Source: Dermanyssus gallinae | Lineage: Eukaryota; Arthropoda; Arachnida; Mesostigmata; Dermanyssidae | Direction: 5' to 3' | NCBI GenBank assembly: GCA_003439945.1 | Contig: QVRM01001387.1 | Coordinates: 62,001-126,000 of the forward strand | DNA: 64,000 nucleotides | In this document: in pieces, positions 48,679 to 58,749 of the stretch | Layout: each line of letters opens with the position of its first letter | Position numbering within the stretch: position 1 is the first letter of the stretch | The notes under the pieces: model-generated | The model's input: only the letters and a program-made list of their open reading frames with translations | The model's database searches: none | Told to the model about the DNA's origin: nothing | Program-made: the position numbers and the translations under genes

Positions 48679-50078
48679 CAGGCAGCTATTTTAACATTAT
48701 GCTAAATAATGCCTAATAATAAAATAGTATAGCAAATACAATAAAATGCGTTTCAAATAAAAATAACTTGCTATTAACAAACTACACCTTCTTGGTTAGA
48801 TGCTAGAAATGGCATTAAAGAAAAAGCTAGTAGTCGTCGTACCCATTTCCTCGAACTGGGCGACTCGAATAGAGATTTGACTTTCCGGTGCCTCTCTCGC
48901 GGAGCTTTTTACTAGCCAGACGCAATCGTAAGCCTTTGAAGTGCCCGTCTGTGCAACCATGTTCATCATCGTAATGGCGCCTCCGGTATCGTCGACGACA
49001 CCTGAAATCAACAGAAGGAATCAAACAACAAGAAAGAATACATCCGAATTTATTATTAACTCGAACGTTTCACTAGGAAAGGAATTCAAGACACGACCTG
49101 AATGCAAGGAAAGCCGGCGTTTCGTTTAAATACGTTTTTAAGAGTATAAGTGAGAATCTTCCCATTGAGGGCTAGCGTTACATATTATATTAGCAAGCAT
49201 ATAGTACAAAATTTAATAATAATAGCCTTGCACAGGAAGATGTCACATCGAACAACCAAAAGCTAAAGTTCATTATTGTCAACAGTCAAGCGAAGAGTGC
49301 TATTTAAATTAAGCATTCTCAATGTAAGAAACATATGAGAAGAAGAAGAAGATACAAATGCATACAAGATACGTGCTAGTGATTGTCATACTCAAATATG
49401 TAATATATGGATTATATCTAATGAAATTATAGGAAAATTGAGGCTTTCTTAGCCTTCCGTGATTCGATTCAATCACATACGAAAAGTTTACGCAAGTAGC
49501 ACCCGACGGCAGCGCCTGTTTGATAGCCATGATTCATACATGTCCAAACGTGAGATGGATGCTATCTCGGGCCACAGCATATATTTGTCCTGCCCCAAAC
49601 TACTTAGGCTTTTATTTATTTGACTGCGTACCTCCACAGTCAGTGTTGGGCTTATTAAACCAGTATTTGTCGGGATAGTTGACAAATGTGTACTTCGCAC
49701 GGAACCCGGCGTTGGCGTACTCGTCGTTTGCGCGAAACTTGACCGTGAGGTTACGGCCCGACGAAACTAGAATTGGCGGCCGGAACGTATTTCCGTTGTA
49801 GACGTCTATTCGGGTACCGTTTGTATTGAGAACCTGTATTTTGGAAGCAGAGTAAGCATCAATAAATAGATTGGTAACCGTTAGTCACCTGGGTCATCTT
49901 TGGCACTAGACTACAAACGACGCTGTAACACCCTTGACTTCCAACACTGTGTTGCTGCCAGTGTTGTGCCTAAAGCTGCTTTTATATATACATATATATA
50001 TATTGGGTCTACAAAAAAAGTTTTTTCGGTTTTTTAATGATTCTCTACAGACAAAACCGAAAAAACTGTTTTGTAGAC

Positions 50079-50121
<43 letters not shown>

Positions 50122-50365
50122 GGCAAAGTCCCTACTTACCTCGATATAGGACCAGGGTGAGAGCTGAAAGTCGGTGAACACGAGTTGGACGTAACCGCGC
50201 GGGTCGACATTAACCAGTTGATACTCGACGCTGTAGTCTGACGGATAGGCGACTGGAAAGTGTGGCGACTCAATGTAACCCGATGAGCCGTCCTGATAGT
50301 AGTCGGCTTGACCGCGTAGCACATACACGTTACCTGCTCACACAGCAACACCACAACATACAATG

Positions 50366-50410
<45 letters not shown>

Positions 50411-50617
50411 GGTACCGGCTTCTCCGGACGGCAAATTTATTTAAGTTCAATAATTCTTCATTGAGCTTAAAATTTATATGATTACACAAATTCAAACAAT
50501 TGCAACTATTCAGGGCATTTTGCAGAAAGGGTTATTGCCCATGTCTGCCCGCCCTATATAGAACACGTCCGCGACAACGTCGGTACGTACGGCAAAATGG
50601 TGTCGCGCCCAAGGACG

Positions 50618-50651
<34 letters not shown>

Positions 50652-53600
50652 AATGTGCGTAAACCGATAGCATAGACGCGGAAACTGCGTCAACAATGCG
50701 GAATTCTCAAATTTGCTGTATGTGCAAATAGCGTGGTAGGCTCCAACGATAACACGTGATAAACCAAAATGATGGACCAAAGCCCGCGAATTTGAGGGTA
50801 GCCAATACATCGGAGCTGCCATGCGTATATTTGCTATCGGGCCGCTGCGGTGGTAGCCAAGTTCTTTTTTGGACTGTTCCGATTCTGTCGATCCGTTTCC
50901 AGCATTACTTCATTTTGCACTACTCTGCTTCGATTATGGCACGTTGTGTGGGCGTGTGGAAGACGTGTTGCAGAGCTTACAGCCCGCCAGTCATACAAAT
51001 GCGCGGCGGTACGCATATTTGATTGGTGCATATCAGTCAAGCTGTCTAACTGACTCTCCGCCCGAGCCCATATATGATGAACGTACATGTTGTATGCCGA
51101 TATATATATATATATATATATATGCATATAAGCCTCTGCAGTCCTTTAGTTAGTATGCGGTTGCAATCCTTCGCCAGCCGATGTCTCTAGGACGACAACG
51201 ATAACGACGGAAACTAAAGCGGCCGGCTTCAGGCGGTTAACCATTTCCATGGCGTCGGCGGGCAGATGAACAAGTTGTTATTATTAAAGGCCACGATAAT
51301 GCTGGGCGTATCCGCTAGTGTACGGATCAACATCAGCACTACTGTCCGTCGTACTGTTTTTATAATAATAATAATAATACATATTTAGTAAAAACCGTAT
51401 TTAATACTGATATTTTTTTATGTTTGACATATTCAATTTATTTATGGTTGTCTTTCAATTACATGTGGATTTCCAACGCCGAATCGACTCAACTTTGGCA
51501 GAAACACGAGTCCCTTGCCCGTGGGCGTGCAATCGACCAATAAGCGACGCAGCGTTTTCGCGTTAAATTTCAAACAATAGCAACTCTAGCAAAAACTGTC
51601 ATGCCCCCCTATCGTCGGTTGCCATGGCGACTCTTGTTCCCAGCTCCGCCAGAAAACGCCTTCTGATTTCATCCAATTGAGCCTAATAACTCGAAGGCGA
51701 CCGGTTGAACGATGAAGTTCTGTTCGCCAGTTCGCCATATTTAGCTAGCTTGCGGTCGTCTGCAAGGCGCGCGGCTGCCCCGACCGAGCATACGATGCGG
51801 CCATCGTGCAAGACTCGGTGACGTCAGACACGAGACAGCGGCCTTCACTCCATGGAACTAGAGTCAAGCTATCCGGACGCAATTGACTTTTTGACAGTCC
51901 GACCGGCTCTTTAACTGCACGGATGTGGACCGACTGCACTGCCCGGTAAAAAACGTCGCTCAGAGCGGAATGCCTTACAATATGCCAAACAACTGTGTAC
52001 CACGGGAGTCAAGAAGGGAAGAAAAGTTATTATGTCGGTGGCTGAGTCCATAGTTTTATTTGCAGCCCCGGTGTGGCCGTCAACCGCACTATCCACAGCC
52101 AACAACAGGGCAACGCTACGCAAAGCTTAAAGAGTAGCTGCTCTGCGCATCACAATGGCCTATAGGACAGTCAGCACCGCGGCCGCCCTTGTTCTGGCTA
52201 GTACAGTCCCCTGGAACTTAAAAGCAAATTAACGACGCCGCTTGTGGGAAGACCCGGAAAAGGAGAAGGCGGAGGATAGGAATATAACCCTCGAAATTTG
52301 GCAGGCCAAATGGGACTCCATTCCGGATGGAGCGCCCGGGTACCGGGTAAGAACTCTGATCCCGGATATTAGGGCCTGGATGTATCGGCCACGTAGCGAG
52401 TTGACGTTCTACATCACTCAGGTCCTTACCGGACACGGTGATTTCCAGTCATACTTGTTCAGAATTGGACAAACTACATCTCCTTTCTGCAGATACTGTC
52501 AAAGCGAAACCGAGGGCACGTCTGAACATACAATTTTGTGGTGCCCGGACTGGGCCTCTCAGCGTGCGGGTCTACCTAGAGCTGACGACGGCACCCTTGG
52601 AACGCTCATACAGCTTATGATTAAATCAAGCGATGACTGGACCAGCATAGCTCGCACTATGGAAAACATCTTGCGCGCCAAGGAGAAGAAAAACCGTTAT
52701 CACATGACATCCTCCCGTGAGGCACCCCGGGATGGATAAACCCTTAAACTACCCTCCCCCTTCAATCGTTTGAAGTTATGCTTATGCAGTTCCCGATCGG
52801 TTGCGGGGATTGGGACATGACTGGTTTTTAGTGGGTTGGAGCACCACACTACCAGCCCGCGTGTGCGTTCCGCATTTTTCATAGTCCTTCAAAAAAAACC
52901 CAATAAAAACGGAATGCCTTAAGAGTCCAACGGCGTTCTTTAAATTGCAAAGAAAGAGCATGCTTATATTTAATTTAAAAGCGTTTTTCTTTTAGAATTT
53001 AATCAGAAGTGTACTTGTAATTATAATTATGACTTATGTCAGTTAAAATATAATAAAACAAAACTTATTTTTAGAACGAAAACAATAATGCAAATTAGTT
53101 ATATTTAAACTTGTTCAGAAGGAGTCGTCTCATTCCGGCATGGGAATATATATATATATATACACAATCAACACGATGCTGTTTCATCTATTCCCGAGAA
53201 AGCGAAATCACTGCGAGCACTGCAGGGTTCCATAGGACCGAAATAGAGACGGAAAGCGGTACTCTACCAAATAACCACTCTGCTCAGGACGTCAATGGAA
53301 AAACGTAGGCTTTTTTTTATATATAACTTTTATTATTACTTTCCACCCATTATCATCATCGCCGCCAGCCTTGGCAAATTACGCGCACTTGCAATCCAAA
53401 ATATGCGCAAAGAGAGACTCTGACAGATCGACTGGCAAAAATGTAGAAGACGTCTGCCAGCACAGAAGACACCACTCCCACCGTTGAGATTTTTGTCCCA
53501 ATTGTCGCCCGCATGGTTCACTACCAACAACGGGTAGTACGTGTGCTCCTTGTGTTTGGCGTCATTGTCGCTGTCATCTGCGCGTAAAATGCCGGTCCCC

Positions 53601-56062
53601 CCTCTGAACGTCAGAACAAATCCTTACAAGCGGCCACGCGGTTGTTGGGAATTTTGCGACGAATGCATCAAGCGAAGTCGGACGGATGACGATGAGGGAG
53701 ACGAAGGGGAAGAAAGGGAATTGGTAAGAAGGCAGAGTTGTTCGGGGCTTCTGTGGCAGGTCGTGTCCGCCTCGGTGAGATGCAGCAGCATGATGTGGTG
53801 GTGGAGGAGGAGGATCCACCTCCGTTGTACAATGCCACATTCTCTTCTTCTAAATGCACCTTCTACTACTCCTCCTTCCACTGACTTTCCACCTAAATTA
53901 GCGAAAAAATGGCAACCTGCCCGTCGCGAACGAGCAAAACGTCCTCGAATCCAATTTTACTTCTTGTTCTCATAGCCTTTTTCTTTTTATTCTTCTTCTT
54001 TTTTTAGTTCTCGCCTCCGCGATGATGCCCTCGAAGGATGAGGACGTCCTTGAGGACAACACGGCCGCCGCGGCCGTTGTTGGCCTAGGCGAATCGGCGA
54101 AGATTCCTCGATAGAGAGGAGCAGACGGGAGGGGCGCAGGACCGTGGGAAATGGCTGGGCCTCTTTAAATGCACCTCGTCGTTCAAACAAAACTCGATAG
54201 AAACGCTGCTCTGACGGGCGCTTGGCTTGCGCACGCGGAGTACGTATACGAAGTACGACCAGTTACACAACTGCGTCAAGGCAAAAATCAATATTGAATT
54301 ACTTTAATCTAGTGTAAATAAGAGTGTAGGCCTTTTGAAGATCACACAGTAAGAGTGTAGGCCTTTTGAAGATCACACAGCAAGAGTGTAGGCCTTTTGA
54401 AGATCACACAGCAAGAGTGTAGGCCTTTTGAAGACACAAACAGTTATATTTAAACTTGTTCAGAAGGAACCGTCCCGTTTGCCTATGTACACGTGTACGT
54501 AATACGTATTACACAAATACGCACTTCCATCAATCAATAGATGGTTCTATATAGAAGAGGTACATGGATAACGAGAAAACGGTGGTTATTGTCTGCATTA
54601 TATATCGTTACCGACAACAGCATTTGTTTTACATCGCTAAGGCAATAGTCAACGCACCACCTCTGTTAAACTAAAATGAGTCTTTTTGCATTACTTTTAC
54701 TGGCAAGAGAATTATACTGCGCACGTTCAAACAAAGTTTCATGTAACTCAATTGCTGTTATCGTATCCAAAGCACTCGCAAGCGACAAACTGCAAGATTA
54801 ACCTAGGAGGATCAGTAAGCTTTCCGATTTAATCTCATAAAGTCACATGCACTTCTTACGAAAAAAAACATTTGAAACAAGTGGAACAAAAGCTCCACTT
54901 TGAAAGTCATCGGAAAGCAGTGGAGAGCCAATAACTCGTCTAGTCGTTCAATTCAATCAGATGACCGCAAGGGCCGCTGAGCGATGTCTGTCCGGCCCAT
55001 AACTCTTTTTTGGAAGATCGCGGAAATGCGCAATGCACTTCGCCTCTCGCAGCTAGCCGTGACGGCAAACCCACTAAACCCGATACCTCCCCATCCCCAT
55101 AGGCTCGGAATTGCATGGCAGTACTTTGACAGTTCGGCCCATAGCCTCTAAACCTAAATCGCTCTGCCCGTAAGAAAGAATCGTGCCTTTGTTATGTCGT
55201 TCGCTGTTTTGCCCCCACTAACTAAACTAACACTTCTGTTCAGCCTTAGCACCGATCCGGCAAACCGTGCGAATGGCGAAAACATACGAAAAGTGCGTAC
55301 ATAGTACGCGTGCCATGATACTGGCTGACAAATCAACGGATGAAGCTTAGCTAAACATCAGTATCAAACAAAATCACGTAGTAAGTAAGAGGCGTACGGC
55401 GAGTTAACGAGAAGAACGATCCTCGACGAAAGAAGTCGATTCATCTTTCTAGGATGTTCGGTTGTTACTAAGTGTGCCGACCGACGAAAACCACGACCTT
55501 GACGAACAGATGCCACTCGTTACCACTCGCTATACCGTTAGCGGTTATCGGCCTGATTTTTGAGTTGCGTGTGCGTGAAACCACTCACTTTTTGCGGTGA
55601 CCTGAAGACTGAACGCGTCCGCATAGGAGTACGAGTAGAGGAAATCGACCGAGAGCAGCTTTCGAAGGGACTCGAACACCAGACCGGGGGGGGTGGTCGA
55701 ATGCCCACTGCTGGTGCCGCTGCTGTTGCCGCTGCTACCGGCTTCGTTCCCGCCGCCGCCGCCTCCTCCTCCAGACGAACCTCCGGAGTCGTTACGTCGG
55801 ACCCCACAGAGTTCCTCGCCAAGACGGCCGATCGTCGGCTCCTTCACCCACACATAGTCGCAACTGTTGGCAAACGACCGAACGAAAAACAACGGCCCGT
55901 TTTTACAAACATGATCCCGTTCTATTAGGACGAGTGGAGAGTGCTAGCGTTAGTTAGTATACTGTGTATAGGTAAGTGTGTGTGTGTGAGTGTAATCTTC
56001 ATCTCGGATGAGTATACCGGTAAATATGCGCTCTCTTCCTAATAAACAGTGAAGTGTGTATC

Positions 56063-56109
<47 letters not shown>

Positions 56110-56273
56110 AGACATTGCATTACTAGCAGTAGTCGCAATCATATTGCTAAAAATAACTTATCATTACGAGATTTGTAATAAAAAAACGTACTTAATTCTC
56201 AGTATACGGATGCCTTATTCCTTTTATCCCTTGTGTAGTATTACTGAATGTAATATAATCGTGGGTAAATATT

Positions 56274-56313
<40 letters not shown>

Positions 56314-57031
56314 AATATTGTGATGATTTAGTAATCATTTATAATACGTTTGCACACTCGGCAGTGCTCGCCTTCCATATGTATATATATATATATAGCT
56401 TTTGTTATTGTTGCTGCTGTTGCTGATCAAAGTTTAGCTGCTTACCGGCATTTTCCGTTGTTGCTACAGGTCGGTATGTTGAGGTAGCTGACGGTGACCT
56501 CAAAATGGCAGCTCGGACAGGTGATGAGCTCGATCGAGCACCGCTGCGGTATTCGGGGCGACCACGTATCGTTGAGCGGCACGCTCTGTGAGGTCACGTT
56601 GCCCGCCGAAATGCTACCCGTCTCGCCGACAGCGATATAGTACTTGCGGCCATTCATCCACGTACACAGATCTGCATGCAGAACAAACGCAATTAACGCA
56701 ACACAGTTAGCATACGCTAACAGTTAAATAAACCAACCACTATAATTTGGCTGTTAGCATAGAACTTGATGCAGAAATTGTTGCTCCTTCATGTCTGGCT
56801 CCTTAAGAAACGCAGAATCTCGTTTTAATCACTTGGATGAACCAAACTCAATAATAAACGAAATTTGGCCTGTGTGTAGCTGATGAATGGCGCTTCTAAG
56901 AAAAACAAACCAAGCAAATTCAAATACTATAACTCATATATCGTCTTTCTCACCTCCGTCGGGTCGCGCTAACGCGCTGTTCTTGTCCGAAGAGTAGACG
57001 AGCGATACAAGCAGCAACACACAGCACACAT
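46221..57031 (-). CDS. CUB and LDLa domain transmembrane protein (Culd-like)
   Basis: Seven exons: 56,954-57,031; 56,446-56,671; 55,589-55,863; 50,140-50,333; 49,632-49,833; 48,843-49,001; 46,221-48,247. All joins use GT/AG with matching phase, giving about 1,052 residues; the start codon lies further upstream. The first exon is a signal peptide (CCVLLLVSLVYS). Three CUB-like regions follow (about 26-190, 193-330, 335-445), then an LDLa module with six Cys and DGSDE (about 449-484), a transmembrane helix (about 535-557) and a long cytoplasmic tail. The tail has three PPxY motifs (PPTY, PPAY, PPTY) and Pro-, Ser- and Gln-rich runs. PPxY motifs bind WW domains of NEDD4-type ubiquitin ligases, suggesting endocytic control. 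Drosophila Culd (endocytic trafficking of rhodopsin and TRPL) has this architecture; NETO proteins are an alternative. Confidence 0.85.
48637..48675. repeat. (TA)n microsatellite
   Basis: About 39 bp, in the intron between the last two exons of the CUB/LDLa gene; a shorter array is at 48,430-48,453. Confidence 0.92.
48843..49001 (-). CDS. CUB/LDLa gene, CUB3 first half
   Basis: GVVDDTGGAITMMN, AYDCVWLVKSS and ISIRVAQFEEMG follow the CUB strand order with one Cys. Acceptor ttgatttcag; donor gtacga. Confidence 0.9.
49632..49833 (-). CDS. CUB/LDLa gene, CUB2 second half
   Basis: VLNTNGTRIDVYNGNTFRPP, then LTVKFRANDEY..AGFRAKYTFVN, the usual end of a CUB, then a linker to CGG that opens CUB3. 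Two N-glycosylation motifs are visible (NTNGT, NLT). Donor gtacgc. Confidence 0.92.
50003..50082. mobile_element. 80-bp hairpin MITE inside a (TA)n array
   Basis: Arms begin ttgggtctacaaaa and end with the exact complement; about 30 bp each, with one mismatch and one single-base length difference, around a 20-bp loop. TA arrays lie on both sides (49,983-50,002 and 50,083-50,118). The TA flanks fit Tc1/mariner-type insertion. It sits in the CUB2 intron of the CUB/LDLa gene. Confidence 0.8.
50140..50333 (-). CDS. CUB/LDLa gene, CUB2 first half
   Basis: Acceptor gtgtgagcag, then VYVLRGQADYY, GYIESPHFPVAYPSDYSVEY and LVFTDFQLSPW. The pattern I.SP.FP..YP is the signature start of a CUB domain. 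Ends at donor gtaagt in phase 0. Confidence 0.92.
50367..50407. repeat. (TA)n microsatellite
   Basis: About 41 bp, directly next to the dispersed tail at 50,409. Confidence 0.92.
50409..50547 (-). mobile_element. Dispersed ~140-bp element tail next to (TA)n
   Basis: Second copy of 25,246-25,384. The stem-loop region reads CCGG..CCGG on the minus strand where the other copy has CCGTC..GACGG, so pairing is kept although bases differ. Here the TA array is on the stem-loop side; in the other copy it is on the opposite side. Confidence 0.5.
51966..52921 (+). mobile_element. 5'-truncated R1-like LINE with 12-bp target duplication
   Basis: cggaatgcctta at 51,966-51,977 and 52,910-52,921 flanks the fragment. 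It codes for MSVAESIVLFAAPVW, LRITMAYRTVSTAAAL, then an open stretch (52,242-52,739) with FYITQVLTGHGDFQSYLF and a CRYCQSETEGTSEHTILWC zinc knuckle. The 3' UTR has the acatgactggtttttagtgg motif of the copy at 25.0 kb. It lies in an intron of the CUB/LDLa gene on the opposite strand and has two stops and a shift. Confidence 0.8.
53583..53722 (+). CDS. Possible exon of unknown gene (weak)
   Basis: ATG opens MPVPPLNVRTNPYKRPRG, then CWEFCDECIKRS and an acidic end before a fair donor (ttg|gtaaga). A pyrimidine-rich acceptor follows at 54,006 (cttttttttag) with an open 34-codon stretch (MMPSKDEDVLED...) to a stop at 54,114. I do not recognise the protein. Direct joining at the obvious phase gives an early stop, so this is only a candidate. 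Confidence 0.2.
54320..54435. repeat. 31-bp tandem repeat, 3.7 copies
   Basis: Units begin aagagtgtaggccttttgaa at 54,320, 54,351, 54,382 and 54,413, almost identical, the last partial. Confidence 0.95.
54440..55585. other. Intron interior, nothing recognised
   Basis: Part of the large intron (50,334-55,588) of the CUB/LDLa gene. A weak match to the SINE body (tcggaattg..tggcagtac) occurs near 55,105; otherwise no feature seen. Confidence 0.45.
55589..55863 (-). CDS. CUB/LDLa gene, CUB1 second half with Gly/Ser insert
   Basis: Starts CDYVWVKEP and LGEELCG, classic CUB core motifs, then a Gly/Ser/Asn-rich low-complexity insert of about 40 residues, then LLSVDFLYSYSY..AFSLQVTAK. Donor gtgagt. 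The insert interrupts the CUB fold between strands and probably forms a flexible loop. Confidence 0.85.
56066..56105. repeat. (TA)n microsatellite
   Basis: About 40 bp in the CUB1 intron of the CUB/LDLa gene. Confidence 0.92.
56276..56397 (-). mobile_element. 62-bp R2-type LINE tail enclosed in a (TA)n array
   Basis: TA (56,276-56,310), then the 62-bp tail (56,311-56,372) in minus orientation, then ttccatatg and a second TA run (56,379-56,397). The tail's 3' end abuts TA exactly as in the longer element at 31,724. It lies in the CUB1 intron. Confidence 0.8.
56446..56671 (-). CDS. CUB/LDLa gene, CUB1 first half
   Basis: Reads LCTWMNGRKYYIAVGETG, then Cys-containing CSIELITCPSCHF and IPTCSNNGKC, ending at donor gtaagc. 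Beta-strand-like pattern with several Cys fits a divergent CUB. Confidence 0.85.
56954..57031 (-). CDS. CUB/LDLa gene, signal peptide exon
   Basis: Acceptor cttttcag, then AT GTG TGC..., donor gtgagaaag. The hydrophobic run VCCVLLLVSLVYS is followed by SDKNSALARPDG. The exon begins in phase 1, so the initiator Met is in an upstream exon that I could not place between 57,032 and 64,000. Confidence 0.72.
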
Positions 57032-57358
57032 CTGAAAAGAAACGTGTTCAAACACATTTAGGTAATGCATAATCGACTACAGTTCACTCATAATCTCTGT
57101 GCCAATACAGCCAGACATTGCTTTTTCCAATAAGATTATCGCACATATGATTGATTTATCATTCACTTGACATGTATTTCTAAATACACATGTCACCTTT
57201 TCATATCAGGGGCGCTTAGATAATATATATAAAGCGTCTACTACTACTACTACTAACAATAGGAGGGTTACGCTTTTTACTCTATAATTTTTCCGCAAAA
57301 CATTCGGCTAACATAAAAGTGCATACGAATGTGTATTATATACGGCGCATGCACTGTA

Positions 57359-57361
<3 letters not shown>

Positions 57362-57395
<34 letters not shown>
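57362..57395. repeat. (TA)n microsatellite
   Basis: About 34 bp, upstream of the signal peptide exon. Confidence 0.92.
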
Positions 57396-57400
<5 letters not shown>

Positions 57401-57646
57401 TGTGGTGTTGGAGAGCCTCGTATAGTAAATTAAACAAAAACCATAGCAGTATCTGATGCTTGTAATTGATCGAATAAATATGAGGTACAATAGTAGTACT
57501 AGTAACATTGATGATATGTTAATAAAAAATACTATTCGTCTTAATACAATATTAGCGGAAAAAAAACAGTACGTATAACCTTAAGGGCGGGGGGGGAGGG
57601 GGTAATCGAGGCTTGAATACTTTTTGTACTTGACTCCATCCGCTAG

Positions 57647-57649
<3 letters not shown>

Positions 57650-57694
<45 letters not shown>
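57650..57694. repeat. (TA)n microsatellite
   Basis: About 45 bp with one g; preceded at about 57,588-57,600 by a g-rich run. Confidence 0.92.
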
Positions 57695-58649
57695 GAAAGA
57701 CCTGGTTTCTGCGGTTTCCTACAGGCAGAGACTGCAGCTGCCGCTATTGCTGCTTTGCTGGCTTGATCTACGCAGAAAAGCTATAGGCTTAGCTGACATA
57801 TAGCTAGCGACGCTGCTGCCCTCGTAAAAGTTACGATCGTCGATCGATGTTGTCGACTTCACTAGTTGATGGAACTCAACGTTCAAAGTAGCCTTTGTTT
57901 TTGTAACGAATTTTATAGACACTAAACTTCTAACAAAGCATACGCATACTAATCCGATTAGTAATACTACTACTAATAATAATCATCACAATGCGAATTT
58001 ATTTCTGCGTTTCTACGAGTCCGCGTGCTCTGCTGCCTGTACTTGTCCAGACTCAACTGAGCTGCGGCTCAGACATGAGAACGCCGCCATCATACAGGAG
58101 ACTTTTACATCCCAGACTAGGCTCCTACCAGGGAACTATAAAGAAATGGGATGGTAGTCCTATCAGGTCCCAACACACCGCTAACTATACGACTCTTTTT
58201 TGCTCGGGCGCGGAGTGTAATTATTTTCGCCTGTCGTACAGCTATTTTAAGACGATCAAGTTCTGCGTATGTTGTAATCCTGTTTGGACTTTAAAGATAA
58301 CCCACAGGGTCTAGGCCATCACGATCAGTCAGTTTTCCGCATGCTGTAAGAGAATAGGGGGGGGTGAAAAGCCAGCCCTCACAAACGAGATGCTGTACCG
58401 TCAAGAAGACGGCACGTTATCCTGCACACGAGGGGCTATCCATTATTTTCCGCGCGGATTTATTGTATTTGTTCACTTCGGATGCATGCTAATTTGCATG
58501 CGTATCCTGGTGATGAGCATATACTGGTGTCACTTTAGAGGGCCACGGTTGAGTAAGGTCCGCGCGAAAACCGCTGACAAACAAAGGCAAATTGGTGCCT
58601 TGTTTAAGTTTTCAACTGACACGCAATTGTGCTAGCGCGCCAAACTGAC

Positions 58650-58749
58650 CTAAAGAGGTAGAGTTGCAGACATATTGCTATCATTAACAATATGTCTGCA
58701 ATCTCTTGTTATCTATCTATAAATTATTATCGACGTCAATCCTCTTTAG
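58650..58749. repeat. Nested inverted repeat, 100 bp
   Basis: Outer 9-bp arms ctaaagagg (58,650-58,658) and cctctttag (58,741-58,749) enclose a perfect 14-bp inverted repeat, ttgcagacatattg (58,664-58,677) and its complement (58,688-58,701). No clear target duplication. Confidence 0.55.
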
